DNA of 59,475 bases from contig NZ_FXTM01000011.1 in the NCBI RefSeq assembly GCF_900182585.1, positions 1-59,475 of the forward strand. Direction: 5' to 3'. The position numbers were made by a program, and so were the translations under genes. The notes under the pieces are model-generated. The model saw only the letters and a list, made by a program, of their open reading frames with translations, searched no databases and was not told the DNA's origin. Origin of the DNA: Balnearium lithotrophicum. Its GTDB lineage: Bacteria > Aquificota > Aquificia > Desulfurobacteriales > Desulfurobacteriaceae. Shown here piece by piece: positions 51,716 to 59,474 of this stretch. Within the stretch, counting starts at the first letter, position 1; the number at the start of each line of letters is the position of its first letter.

Positions 51716-52645
51716 CTACCTCTCAACCTTCTTTAGAAAAACAAACTTACCAATAAAGATAACGAGAAAACTCATCACAAAGAGAATGAGTGCCAAGTAG
51801 AATAGGCTCGATAGGTAAAGGTCGGTATCTGCCTCTGTAAACTCGTTGGCAAGTGTAACAGTTATCGATGTAGCAGGTTCCAGAAGGGACTTGGGAATAA
51901 CCGGTTGGTTTCCCATGACAAAAGTAACAGCCATAGTTTCACCTAAGGCCCTTCCAAGGGAGAGAATAACCCCTCCAATAACTCCAAGTTTGGCGTAAGG
52001 TATAACAACATCCTTCATAACGTCCCACTTTGTAGCCCCTAAGGCATAGGCAGACTCCTTTAGAATGTCTGGAACCATTTTGAAGGAATCCCTCGATATG
52101 GCAGCTGTAAAGGGGAGAATCATTATTGAGAGGACTATCGACGCCGTTAAAAGTCCTATTCCGGGGGTGTAACCGGAAAACCAGCTTCCGATAACGGGGA
52201 TTTTCCCTAAAGTTGCATGGATAATCGGCTGTAGTTTATCTCTCATAAACGGAGCAAAGAAGAAAAGTCCCCACATTCCATAAATGATACTTGGAATTGC
52301 AGCAAGAAGCTCTATTGCAACACCAACGGGAGTCCTCAGATAGTGAGGAGCTATTTCAGTTAGGAAAATTGCTATCCCAATGGCAACGGGGACAGCAATA
52401 ATGATTGATATCACTGTACTTACAACACTTCCAAATATTGCAGGAGCTCCCCCAAATTTGTTCATTGGAGGATTCCAGACTGTTGATTTGATAAATTTCC
52501 AAACTCCAAAGGTTTCTATGGAGAGCCTTGATTCACTGTAAAGAACTATAAAGAGAGCAAAAAGAATTAGAACAACAAGGATAACTGAAACGAAGGCTAC
52601 ATTTCCGAAGAGCCAATCCGCTAAACGGTCCCTTCTATACTCCAT
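51716..52645 (-). CDS. pstC: Phosphate ABC transporter permease PstC
   Basis: PstC is the second permease subunit. Characteristic are AAIPSIIYGMWGLFFFAPFM, KESAYALGATKWDVMKDVV and SLGRALGETMAVTFVMGNQP. The 309-residue length is normal. The start follows GAGGAGAA at a suitable distance. The periplasmic phosphate-binding protein PstS is not encoded here; pstC is the first gene of the run. Confidence 0.95.
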   Translation of the reverse strand: MEYRRDRLADWLFGNVAFVSVILVVLILFALFIVLYSESRLSIETFGVWKFIKSTVWNPPMNKFGGAPAIFGSVVSTVISIIIAVPVAIGIAIFLTEIAPHYLRTPVGVAIELLAAIPSIIYGMWGLFFFAPFMRDKLQPIIHATLGKIPVIGSWFSGYTPGIGLLTASIVLSIMILPFTAAISRDSFKMVPDILKESAYALGATKWDVMKDVVIPYAKLGVIGGVILSLGRALGETMAVTFVMGNQPVIPKSLLEPATSITVTLANEFTEADTDLYLSSLFYLALILFVMSFLVIFIGKFVFLKKVER

Positions 52646-52672
52646 TTCATTTCTCCTCTTAGTGTGAAGCCA

Positions 52673-52702
52673 ATTTTAACAATAGAGTTAATACTATTCC
52701 AA
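52673..52702 (-). promoter_or_regulatory. Candidate promoter of pstCAB
   Basis: On the minus strand TTGGAA (52697-52702) and TAAAAT (52673-52678) are separated by 18 nt and lie about 30 nt before the pstC start. The region between pstC and dnaE is short (131 nt) and must hold both promoters; for dnaE only a TAGAAT (52734-52739) without a good -35 is seen. Confidence 0.45.
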
Positions 52703-52776
52703 ATAGGTTAGGAATTTGTTAACGGGGAAAGTGTAGAATAACTTTTCCTATTGCAAAACGTTAAAGGAGTTCAAGG

Positions 52777-55700
52777 ATGGTAAAGCCGGGAGATTTCGTC
52801 CACCTACACCTTCACTCTCAGTACTCAATCTTAGACGGAGCAATAAAAATCAAGGATTTAGCAGAGAAGGCTAAAGAGTACAGAATGCCTGCAGTTGCAG
52901 TAACAGACCACGGAAACATGTTTGCCTCCTACGAGCTCTACAAAACCTGTAAGGAAGCAGGAATAAAACCGATAATCGGTCAGGAGTTTTACGTTGCAAA
53001 GGGCTCAAGGTTTGATAGGGGAAAGGACAGTGAAAAGGGAACCTACCACCTCATCCTCCTCGCAAAGAACGATACAGGTTTGAAAAACTTAATGAAGTTA
53101 AGCTCAATCGCCTTTATAGAGGGATTCTACTACAAGCCGAGAATCGACAAGGAAGTATTGGAAAAGTACAGTGAAGGTCTCATTGCCCTCTCTGCCTGTA
53201 TTCAGGGGGAAGTTCCAGCCCTATACCTTATGGGAAAGGAGAAGGAGGCAGTTGAGGCTGCAAAGTGGTACAGGGAGCTTTTTGGAGATGACTTCTACCT
53301 TGAAATCCAGTACCACGGAATTCCTGAACAGAAGAAGGCAAACGAGTTCTTGATAGAGCTTTCTAAAAAGCTTGACGTTGAGTTAGTTGCAACGAACGAT
53401 GCCCACTACCTCAACAAGGAGGACTGGGAGGCCCACGACGTTCTCCTCTGCCTTCAGACAGGTAAAAAGCTTGCAGACGAAAAGAGGATGAGGTTCCCAA
53501 GTAAGGAGTTTTACTTCAAGAATGGTCAAGAGATGTTTCAAACCTTTAAGGACATTCCTCAAGCAATATTTAACACGTTAAAAATTGCAGAAAAGATAGA
53601 TGAAAAACTTGAAACCTTTGAAAACAGAAAGTATCTCCTTCCAAAGTACTCAGTTCCTGAAGGTTACACCTACGAAAGCTACTTGAGAAAGCTTGCAGAG
53701 AAGGGACTTGAAAGGAGACTGAAGGAACAGGGAATAAAGGATGGAGAAACGGTAAAGAAGTACTACGACAGGTTAAACCACGAGCTTGAAATTATAAACA
53801 ACATGGGATTTCCGGGATACTTCCTAATCGTCTGGGACTTTATAAACTGGGCAAAGAGGAACGGAATTCCGGTAGGACCCGGCAGAGGTTCAGCAGCAGG
53901 TTCACTTGTTGCCTACGCAATAGGAATAACCGACATTGACCCTTTAAGGTTTAACCTCCTCTTTGAGAGGTTCTTAAACCCTGAAAGGGTAACAATGCCG
54001 GATATTGACGTTGATATATGTCAGGAGGGAAGGGACAGGGTTATCCAGTACGTCCGTGAAAAGTACGGAGAGGATAAGGTCTGTCAGATTATTACCTTTG
54101 GAACGATGAAAACAAAAATGGTGGTGAGGGACGTTGGAAGGGTCTTGGGAATTCCTCCTAAGGAGGTAGATAAGTTAGCCAAGCTCATTCCAAACGATGC
54201 AAAGTCGGTTGAGGATGCAGTTGAGAGAGCTCCAGAGATAAAGGAGCTAATTGAAAAGGACAAAACTGTTGAAAGATTAATAAAAATTGCAAAGAGATTA
54301 CAGGGACTTGCAAGGCAAACCGGAGTCCATGCCGCAGGAGTTGTTATAGCTCCAGAGACGCTTACAAACTACATACCCCTTGCAAAGAGCAAGGATGGAG
54401 ACATTACAACTCAGTACGACATGGGTCAGGTTGAGTCATTAGGTCTTTTAAAGATGGACTTTTTAGGACTTAAAACACTAACAATTATTGACAGAACAAT
54501 AAAGCTCATAAAGGAAAGGCACGGAGTAGAGATAGTTCCAACGGAGCTCCCCTTGGATGATGAAAAGACCTACAAGCTCTTACAGGAAGGAAACACTATC
54601 GGCGTATTTCAGCTTGAATCAAACGGAATGAGAAACCTAATGAAGAGGTTAAAGCCAAGTATCTTTGAGGACATCATTGCCCTTGTGGCCCTGTACCGTC
54701 CCGGTCCCTTAAACTCAGGGATGGCAGAGAGCTACATCAAGAGAAAGCACGGTCTTGAGGAGGTTGACTACATATTCCCAGAGCTTGAGCCAATTTTAAA
54801 GGAAACCTATGGACTCTTCATCTATCAGGAACAGATAATGCAGATTGCCAACGTCCTTGCAGGCTATTCCTTGGGAGAAGCCGACCTTCTAAGGCGTGCA
54901 ATGGGTAAAAAGAAAAAAGAAATCATGGACGAGCAGAGGGGAATATTTGTATCCCGTGCCGTTGAGAGGGGATACCCGAAAGAAAAGATAGAAAAGCTCT
55001 TTGATGATATAGCAAAGTTTGCAGAGTACGGTTTTAACAAGTCCCACTCTGCAGCCTACGCCTTCCTTGCCTACGTAACGGCCTACTTGAAAGCTCACTA
55101 TCCCAAAGAGTTAATGGCCACAATGATGTCCATCGACTTTGATAAAACCGACGAAATAGTAAAGCTTATAAAGGACTGCAGGGAAAACGGCATTCAGATT
55201 CTCCCTCCCGATGTTAATAGAAGTTCAGCCTACTTCACCATAGAGGAGGGGGGAATAAGGTTTGGTCTTGCAGGAATTAAAGGCGTTGGAGAGAAAGCAG
55301 CCCTTCACATTGAGGAGGTAAGGAAGGAGAAAGGTTCCTTTAAGGACATATACGACTTCTGCCAGAGGGTGGACTTAAGAGTCGTTAATAGAAAGGTGAT
55401 TGAATCCCTCGTAAAGGCAGGTGCCTTTGACTCAACGGGAATTTCAAGGGCAGCAAACTATGAGGTTTTAGACAAGGCAATGGGAGTTGCACAGAGCATT
55501 CAAAAAACAAAAAATAGGGGACTGATGAGTCTATTTGGGGATGACAATTCAGTAATTGACAAGGAATTTCCAAACGTTTCAGAGTGGATGGACAAAATCA
55601 AGTGGGAGTACGAAAGGCAGGCAATAGGTTTCTACCTCTCAGGACATCCCCTTGAGGAGTACGGGGATATCGTAAGTTTTCGTTTTAACTCAACGAGTGA

Positions 55701-56223
55701 AAGGGAAAGTTGGAAGGACGGAGAGGAGGTCTCTTTAGTTGGGGCTGTAACTGAAGTAAAAACAAAGAGAACTCAGAGGGGAGACCTCTGGGCTACTGTT
55801 GAGATTACAGACTTGGATGGAACTGTCCAGGTTCTCGTTTTCCCCAACCTATATAGAGAAGTATCTGGAATTCTCACAGAGGGAAACTTGGTAGCAATAA
55901 AAGGGCAGGTCAGGGAAGAGGATGAGACAAAGAGCGTTATAGCAAAGGAGGTTAACCACCTATCTAATGTAATCTCCGAATCTACGAGGGAAGTTGTTCT
56001 AAGGATGGACAGTTCTCAGCTAACGGAAGACGTGCTCTTGGATATTAAAGGCTTCTTAGAGGAAAATTCTTCCCCTAACGGTAAACCTGTTGTTGTTGAA
56101 ATTGAATTTCCGGACTGTTTTGCAAAATTGCAAATAGACCCGGACTTGAGATTACCCCTTGAGGGAGAACTTTTAAAACAGCTTCAAGGTCTCTTGCCAA
56201 ACGGTCAAATAAGAGTAAACTGA
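52777..56223 (+). CDS. dnaE: DNA polymerase III alpha subunit DnaE
   Basis: DnaE is the replicative polymerase. The order is the PHP domain (HLHLHSQYSILDGAIKIKDL at residues 8-27), the palm with the catalytic aspartates in MPDIDVDICQEGRDRVIQYV, the GRGSAAGSLVAYAIGITDID segment, the helix-hairpin-helix region, and a C-terminal OB domain (VQVLVFPNLYREVS). At 1148 residues it is a normal DnaE1. The start follows AAAGGAG by a good distance. It lies on the opposite strand from its upstream neighbour pstC. Confidence 0.97.
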   Translation: MVKPGDFVHLHLHSQYSILDGAIKIKDLAEKAKEYRMPAVAVTDHGNMFASYELYKTCKEAGIKPIIGQEFYVAKGSRFDRGKDSEKGTYHLILLAKNDTGLKNLMKLSSIAFIEGFYYKPRIDKEVLEKYSEGLIALSACIQGEVPALYLMGKEKEAVEAAKWYRELFGDDFYLEIQYHGIPEQKKANEFLIELSKKLDVELVATNDAHYLNKEDWEAHDVLLCLQTGKKLADEKRMRFPSKEFYFKNGQEMFQTFKDIPQAIFNTLKIAEKIDEKLETFENRKYLLPKYSVPEGYTYESYLRKLAEKGLERRLKEQGIKDGETVKKYYDRLNHELEIINNMGFPGYFLIVWDFINWAKRNGIPVGPGRGSAAGSLVAYAIGITDIDPLRFNLLFERFLNPERVTMPDIDVDICQEGRDRVIQYVREKYGEDKVCQIITFGTMKTKMVVRDVGRVLGIPPKEVDKLAKLIPNDAKSVEDAVERAPEIKELIEKDKTVERLIKIAKRLQGLARQTGVHAAGVVIAPETLTNYIPLAKSKDGDITTQYDMGQVESLGLLKMDFLGLKTLTIIDRTIKLIKERHGVEIVPTELPLDDEKTYKLLQEGNTIGVFQLESNGMRNLMKRLKPSIFEDIIALVALYRPGPLNSGMAESYIKRKHGLEEVDYIFPELEPILKETYGLFIYQEQIMQIANVLAGYSLGEADLLRRAMGKKKKEIMDEQRGIFVSRAVERGYPKEKIEKLFDDIAKFAEYGFNKSHSAAYAFLAYVTAYLKAHYPKELMATMMSIDFDKTDEIVKLIKDCRENGIQILPPDVNRSSAYFTIEEGGIRFGLAGIKGVGEKAALHIEEVRKEKGSFKDIYDFCQRVDLRVVNRKVIESLVKAGAFDSTGISRAANYEVLDKAMGVAQSIQKTKNRGLMSLFGDDNSVIDKEFPNVSEWMDKIKWEYERQAIGFYLSGHPLEEYGDIVSFRFNSTSERESWKDGEEVSLVGAVTEVKTKRTQRGDLWATVEITDLDGTVQVLVFPNLYREVSGILTEGNLVAIKGQVREEDETKSVIAKEVNHLSNVISESTREVVLRMDSSQLTEDVLLDIKGFLEENSSPNGKPVVVEIEFPDCFAKLQIDPDLRLPLEGELLKQLQGLLPNGQIRVN

Positions 56224-56233
56224 GGTTGAAAAA

Positions 56234-57175
56234 ATGGCTGGAGTGTATGAATTTGAAAAACAGGTAGACAGGCTGAGAAGGAAATTGGAGGAATTAAAGA
56301 GCTTGGGAAAACACGACCCTGCAGTAATTGAGGAAATAGAAAAAAAGTTTGAGAGAAAAATAGAGGAGTTCTACAGAGGACTTTCTGCCTGGGATAGGGT
56401 TCAGCTTGCCCGCCACCCCAACAGACCCCATTCGATAGACTTTATAAAAGCTGTATTTTCAGATTTTGTTGAGTTCCACGGGGACAGACACTGTGGAGAT
56501 GGAAAGGCAATAATAGCAGGGTTTGGTACGTTTGAAGGGGAGAGCGTCTGTGTGATAGCCCAGGAGAAAGGGAGGGAAACAAGAGAAAAGATAGAGAGAA
56601 ACTTTGGTATGCCCCTTCCTGAGGACTACAGAAAAGCCCTAAGAGTTATGAAGCTTGCTGAAAAGTTTAAGAAACCAATAATAACGTTAGTTGATACTCC
56701 TGGGGCTTTCCCGGGAATAGAGGCCGAGGAGCACGGTCAATCTGAAGCAATAGCAAGAAACCTACTTGAGATGTCAAAGTTGAAAGTTCCTGTTGTTAGT
56801 GTGGTTATTGGAGAGGGTGGAAGTGGAGGAGCCCTTGCCATCAGTGTAGCCAACAGGATTTTAATGTTTGAAAATTCCGTTTACTCCGTTATTTCACCTG
56901 AGGGCTGTGCTGCGATTTTGTGGCAGTCTCAGGAAAAGGTAGAGGAGGCTGCAGAGGCTTTAAAGTTAACGGCTGAGGAGCTCCTTAAACTTGGAATTAT
57001 CGACGATGTAATTCCAGAACCCCTTGAGGGAGCTCACAGGAACTGGGAAGAAACGTTTGAAAACTTTAGGACGTATGTGGGAAAACACTTAAAGGAACTA
57101 AAACAATTGCCCCCTAAAGAACTTGTAGAGCAAAGGTACAAGAAGTTTCGCAGTATTGGAGAGTTTATAGGGTAG
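56234..57175 (+). CDS. accA: Acetyl-CoA carboxylase carboxyltransferase alpha subunit AccA
   Basis: AccA transfers the carboxyl group from biotin to acetyl-CoA together with AccD, the first step of fatty acid synthesis. Typical are WDRVQLARHPNRPHSIDFIK, LVDTPGAFPGIEAEEHGQSE and VIGEGGSGGALAISVANRIL. The 313-residue length is normal. It follows dnaE by 10 nt on the same strand, an order seen also in E. coli, where dnaE and accA are neighbours. Confidence 0.96.
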   Translation: MAGVYEFEKQVDRLRRKLEELKSLGKHDPAVIEEIEKKFERKIEEFYRGLSAWDRVQLARHPNRPHSIDFIKAVFSDFVEFHGDRHCGDGKAIIAGFGTFEGESVCVIAQEKGRETREKIERNFGMPLPEDYRKALRVMKLAEKFKKPIITLVDTPGAFPGIEAEEHGQSEAIARNLLEMSKLKVPVVSVVIGEGGSGGALAISVANRILMFENSVYSVISPEGCAAILWQSQEKVEEAAEALKLTAEELLKLGIIDDVIPEPLEGAHRNWEETFENFRTYVGKHLKELKQLPPKELVEQRYKKFRSIGEFIG

Positions 57176-57188
57176 GAGTTTCCTACCC
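57170..57188. terminator. Bidirectional terminator between accA and the helicase gene
   Basis: An 8-bp perfect stem (GGGTAGGA-GTT-TCCTACCC) contains both stop codons, TAG of accA on the plus strand (57173-57175) and TAG of the helicase gene on the minus strand (57183-57185). The two coding regions are 7 nt apart. Flanking T or A tracts are weak. Confidence 0.65.
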
Positions 57189-58433
57189 CATAACCCTTTT
57201 TAGTAAAAGAGCAACTATTTCTTCAGGGTTTCTCTTTTCTACAAGTTCCTTTGAAAGCCTTTTTATACTCTCTGGAACATTTTCTAAGGATTCAGAGAGG
57301 AGCTTTTCCTTAATTTCCTTTGTATCGTTAACCTTGAATCTCTCCGGCTTTACCCCTTTTAAACCCTTAATTCTGTACATTCTCCTCTTTTCAGGCTCGG
57401 CAACAAGGCTAATCGCAGTACCTTCCCTTCCTGCCCTTCCCGTTCTTCCTATTCTGTGAACGTAACTTTCAGGATTTTCAGGAAGTTCGTAGTTAATGAC
57501 CAAACCTACGTTCTTTATGTCTATTCCCCTTGCTGCAACGTCCGTAGCGACCAAAACCCTTACTTTTCCTTCCCTAAATGCCCTCATAACATTTTCTCTC
57601 TGCCTCTGGGAAAGGTCGCCGTGAATAGCCCTGGCGTTTATGCCCCTTCTCTGGAGCTCCCTCTCAACATCTGCAGCATCTCTCTTGGTCTTTACGAAGA
57701 CTATTGTCGAAGTGCCCTCGTTCTCCCTTAGGATCCTCTCGAGGGCTTTAAGCTTGTCCTCACTCTTTACAAACAGAATTCTCTGCTTAACCTTAGGTGT
57801 TATTAGTTCCTTGTTCGCCTTTATAAACTTGTAACCCGGCTTTAGGTAGTTATCTATAAGCTTTCTAATCTCGTAGGGCATAGTTGCAGAAAAGAGCATT
57901 GTCTGTTTTTCCGAGGGTGTTTTTGAGAGAATCTCCTCAATGTCCTCAATAAATCCCATATCTAACATCTGGTCTGCCTCATCTAAAACGGCATACCTAA
58001 CCCTATCAAGTTTAAGGATTCCCCTGTTTATTAAATCCTTAATCCTACCAGGGGTTCCAACTACTATCTGATTTCTTCCCCTTCTCAGTATACTTGCCTG
58101 TCTATCTATTGAAACACCACCATAGATTGGATAGGCGGAGACACCCTTGTTCTTTCCAATGAGTGAAATTTCATGGGCTACCTGAATTGCAAGTTCCCTT
58201 GTAGGAGTAAGGATAATGGCTTTAACTCCCCTCTCCCTTGGACTTATTCCCTCCACAATGGGAATTCCAAAGGCCGCCGTTTTACCAGTTCCTGTTTGAG
58301 CCTGCCCCACAATATCGTGTCCTTCCATTGCTATAGGTATAGCGTCCTTCTGAATGGGAGTTGGATTTTCAAATCCCATTTCCTCTAAGGATTTTTGTAC
58401 CCTTTCGTCTAAATCTTTGAAACTAAACTCCAT
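57183..58433 (-). CDS. DEAD-box ATP-dependent RNA helicase
   Basis: The protein unwinds RNA, probably in ribosome or mRNA maintenance. Motifs in order are the Q motif (GFENPTPIQKDAIPIAM), AQTGTGKTAAFG (I), PTRELAIQ (Ia), VLDEADQMLD (II, DEAD), LFSATMP (III), VATDVAARGIDI (V) and HRIGRTGRAG (VI). Length is 416 residues with a short C-terminal tail, so it fits a RhlE/CshA-like compact helicase. A terminator-like hairpin lies 22 nt before its start, between it and csp, so expression seems to need readthrough from csp. Confidence 0.93.
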   Translation of the reverse strand: MEFSFKDLDERVQKSLEEMGFENPTPIQKDAIPIAMEGHDIVGQAQTGTGKTAAFGIPIVEGISPRERGVKAIILTPTRELAIQVAHEISLIGKNKGVSAYPIYGGVSIDRQASILRRGRNQIVVGTPGRIKDLINRGILKLDRVRYAVLDEADQMLDMGFIEDIEEILSKTPSEKQTMLFSATMPYEIRKLIDNYLKPGYKFIKANKELITPKVKQRILFVKSEDKLKALERILRENEGTSTIVFVKTKRDAADVERELQRRGINARAIHGDLSQRQRENVMRAFREGKVRVLVATDVAARGIDIKNVGLVINYELPENPESYVHRIGRTGRAGREGTAISLVAEPEKRRMYRIKGLKGVKPERFKVNDTKEIKEKLLSESLENVPESIKRLSKELVEKRNPEEIVALLLKRVMG

Positions 58434-58454
58434 TTTCTCTCCTTTAAATAAAAA

Positions 58455-58497
58455 TTGCCACGGAAACCGCCGCCGTTTCAGACGGAAACCGTGGCAA
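58455..58497 (-). terminator. Intercistronic terminator hairpin between csp and DEAD-box gene
   Basis: On the minus strand TTGCCACGG pairs with CCGTGGCAA (9 bp), with an internal segment that holds a second small stem (GTTTC/GAAAC), and TTTTTATTT follows. Its base is 22 nt from the helicase ATG, with the ribosome-binding site AAAGGAGA in between, so no promoter fits after it. The ascending arm holds GTTTCCGTCTG, complementary to CAGACGGAAAC in the csp leader (58808-58818). Confidence 0.75.
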
Positions 58498-58521
58498 CTA
58501 TTTTAATCAATTTAATTTTAG

Positions 58522-58728
58522 TTAAAGTCTTTCTACATCAACAGCCTTAAGGCCTTTGTCGCTCTCAGTAACGTTGAAGGATACCCTTTCTCCTTCCTCT
58601 AACGTTCTGAATCCGCTACCGCTAATTCCTGTGTAGTGGACAAAAACATCCTGTCCATTGTCGGCTGTAATAAAGCCGTAACCTTTCTTTGAGTCAAACC
58701 ACTTTACTGTTCCTGTGAGCTTCTCCAT
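58522..58728 (-). CDS. csp: Cold shock domain protein (CspA family)
   Basis: The 68-residue product is a single cold-shock domain, an RNA/ssDNA-binding OB fold, with GTVKWFDSKKGYGFIT (RNP1 KGYGFI) and DVFVHYTGI (RNP2). Proteins of this family can melt RNA hairpins and act as antiterminators (established for E. coli CspA, CspC and CspE). The start follows GAGAGGTAAGGAAC. Upstream is a leader of about 110 nt with a terminator-like hairpin; downstream is a second such hairpin and a DEAD-box helicase gene, another typical cold-adaptation gene. Confidence 0.96.
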   Translation of the reverse strand: MEKLTGTVKWFDSKKGYGFITADNGQDVFVHYTGISGSGFRTLEEGERVSFNVTESDKGLKAVDVERL

Positions 58729-58765
58729 GTTCCTTACCTCTCTTTAAAGTTTCTAAAATTTAAAA

Positions 58766-58802
58766 AGCCCCAGAAGGCAGAAACGGCATGCCTTCTGGGG
58801 CT
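58766..58802 (-). terminator. Terminator-like hairpin in the csp leader (attenuator candidate)
   Basis: AGCCCCAGAAGGCA and TGCCTTCTGGGGCT form a perfect 14-bp stem with a 9-nt loop; on the minus strand TTTTTAAATTTT follows. Its base is 38 nt before the csp ATG, leaving little room for a separate promoter. The segment GAAGGCAG at 58821-58828 (minus) is complementary to the distal arm CTGCCTTC, so an alternative fold can break this hairpin. It may equally serve the upstream small gene as terminator. Confidence 0.75.
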
Positions 58803-58845
58803 AATCTGTTTCCGTCTGTGCTGCCTTCCGTAAATCTTAAATTGA

Positions 58846-58874
58846 ATCTTATATCGTTAATTTTAAAAAGTCAA
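58846..58874 (-). promoter_or_regulatory. Candidate csp promoter
   Basis: On the minus strand TTGACT (58869-58874, 5 of 6) and TAAGAT (58846-58851, 4 of 6) are 17 nt apart, and TATAAG overlaps the -10. Transcription would start near 58839 and give a leader of about 110 nt that includes the hairpin at 58766-58802. Confidence 0.6.
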
Positions 58875-58876
58875 CC

Positions 58877-59101
58877 CTAAACTTCAAGTTCTTCTATAAA
58901 GTTATAGGAGCTCTGGGGAATAATAAGAGTTCTTTTCTTAGCCCCTTCCTCCTTCAATCTTTTATACTCAGAAATATCCTCTTTAAAGGCAAAGTATCCA
59001 GAGGCCTTTACATGGGCGTCGTTTATAAACTCTATCTCCTCTGCAAACATAAATGTTCCTTCAGCACACGTTGGAGAAAACACAATTAAATACAGTTTCA
59101 T
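58877..59101 (-). CDS. Hypothetical small protein (74 aa)
   Basis: I recognise no family. The start at 59101 (MKLYLIVFSPTCAEGTFMF) is chosen since GGGGATTGG precedes it; the ORF is open for 14 more codons upstream. The product is probably soluble, with a beta-strand-like N-terminus and a charged middle (KEDISEYKRLKEEGAKK). It lies between tRNA-Asn and csp. A perfect TATAAT lies about 34 nt upstream of its start. Confidence 0.6.
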   Translation of the reverse strand: MKLYLIVFSPTCAEGTFMFAEEIEFINDAHVKASGYFAFKEDISEYKRLKEEGAKKRTLIIPQSSYNFIEELEV

Positions 59102-59134
59102 TTCCAATCCCCAAGTTCTCAAATTTTGATGAAA

Positions 59135-59140
59135 ATTATA
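59135..59140 (-). promoter_or_regulatory. -10 element candidate for the small gene
   Basis: A perfect TATAAT on the minus strand lies about 34 nt before the ATG at 59101. No good -35 is found at 16-18 nt (CTTTTT stands there), so the call is weak. The rest of 59102-59255 is AT-rich and shows no other clear signal. Confidence 0.35.
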
Positions 59141-59255
59141 CAAAACCTTGAATTGTAAAAAAGCTTTGATATTTATGCAAGATATGGTTAACTAAAGATT
59201 AATTTTTCGGGAATAATAAAAAAGTCGCAGTGTAGATGTTAATTATTTTTAAAAT

Positions 59256-59331
59256 TGGCTCCCCGGGCCGGCCTCGAACCAGCGACCTGGTGGTTAACAG
59301 CCACCCGCTCTACCCGCTGAGCTACCGGGGA
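59256..59331 (-). tRNA. tRNA-Asn (anticodon GTT)
   Basis: On the minus strand the cloverleaf reads TCCCCGG acceptor, TA, D stem GCTC/GAGC with AGCGGGTA loop, anticodon arm around CTGTTAA (anticodon GTT), T arm GCTGG-TTCGAGG-CCGGC, acceptor CCGGGGA, discriminator G and encoded CCA. Length is 76 nt. GC-rich stems against AT-rich flanks fit a thermophile. Confidence 0.96.
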
Positions 59332-59346
59332 GCTTTGCTATTGCAT

Positions 59347-59375
59347 AATATAGGATTTTGTAACTAAGATGTCAA
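59347..59375 (-). promoter_or_regulatory. Promoter of tRNA-Asn
   Basis: On the minus strand a perfect TTGACA (59370-59375) and TATATT (59347-59352) are 17 nt apart, placed just upstream of the tRNA. The right IS copy ends at 59381, 5 nt upstream of the -35, so the insertion has spared the promoter. Confidence 0.8.
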
Positions 59376-59474
59376 CCCTTTGTTCTCGTTCAATACATGG
59401 TGGACACCCTGGAGTTTTTTAATATATTCCTCAAACTTCTCTACTGGAGTCTTATAACCAAGACCTTGATGAGG
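59364..59474 (-). CDS. IS transposase, C-terminal fragment (right copy)
   Basis: This is the same transposase end as at the left edge: PHQGLGYKTPVEKFEEYIKK, then LQGVHHVLNEN, cut by the window end. The frame leaves the element at 59381 and stops at TAG (59364-59366), inside the tRNA-Asn promoter spacer. The one difference from the left copy within the element is His to Leu after YIKK. Confidence 0.75.
   Translation of the reverse strand, partial: PHQGLGYKTPVEKFEEYIKKLQGVHHVLNENKGLTS

Noticed and set aside
52725-52776. A standard promoter for dnaE
   Set aside because: TAGAAT at 52734-52739 has no -35 at 16-18 nt, so no feature was called.
57183-59143. The csp leader hairpin as only the terminator of the upstream small gene
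   Set aside because: Not excluded, but the 38 nt left before the csp ATG make a separate csp promoter after it unlikely, so it was recorded as a leader element.
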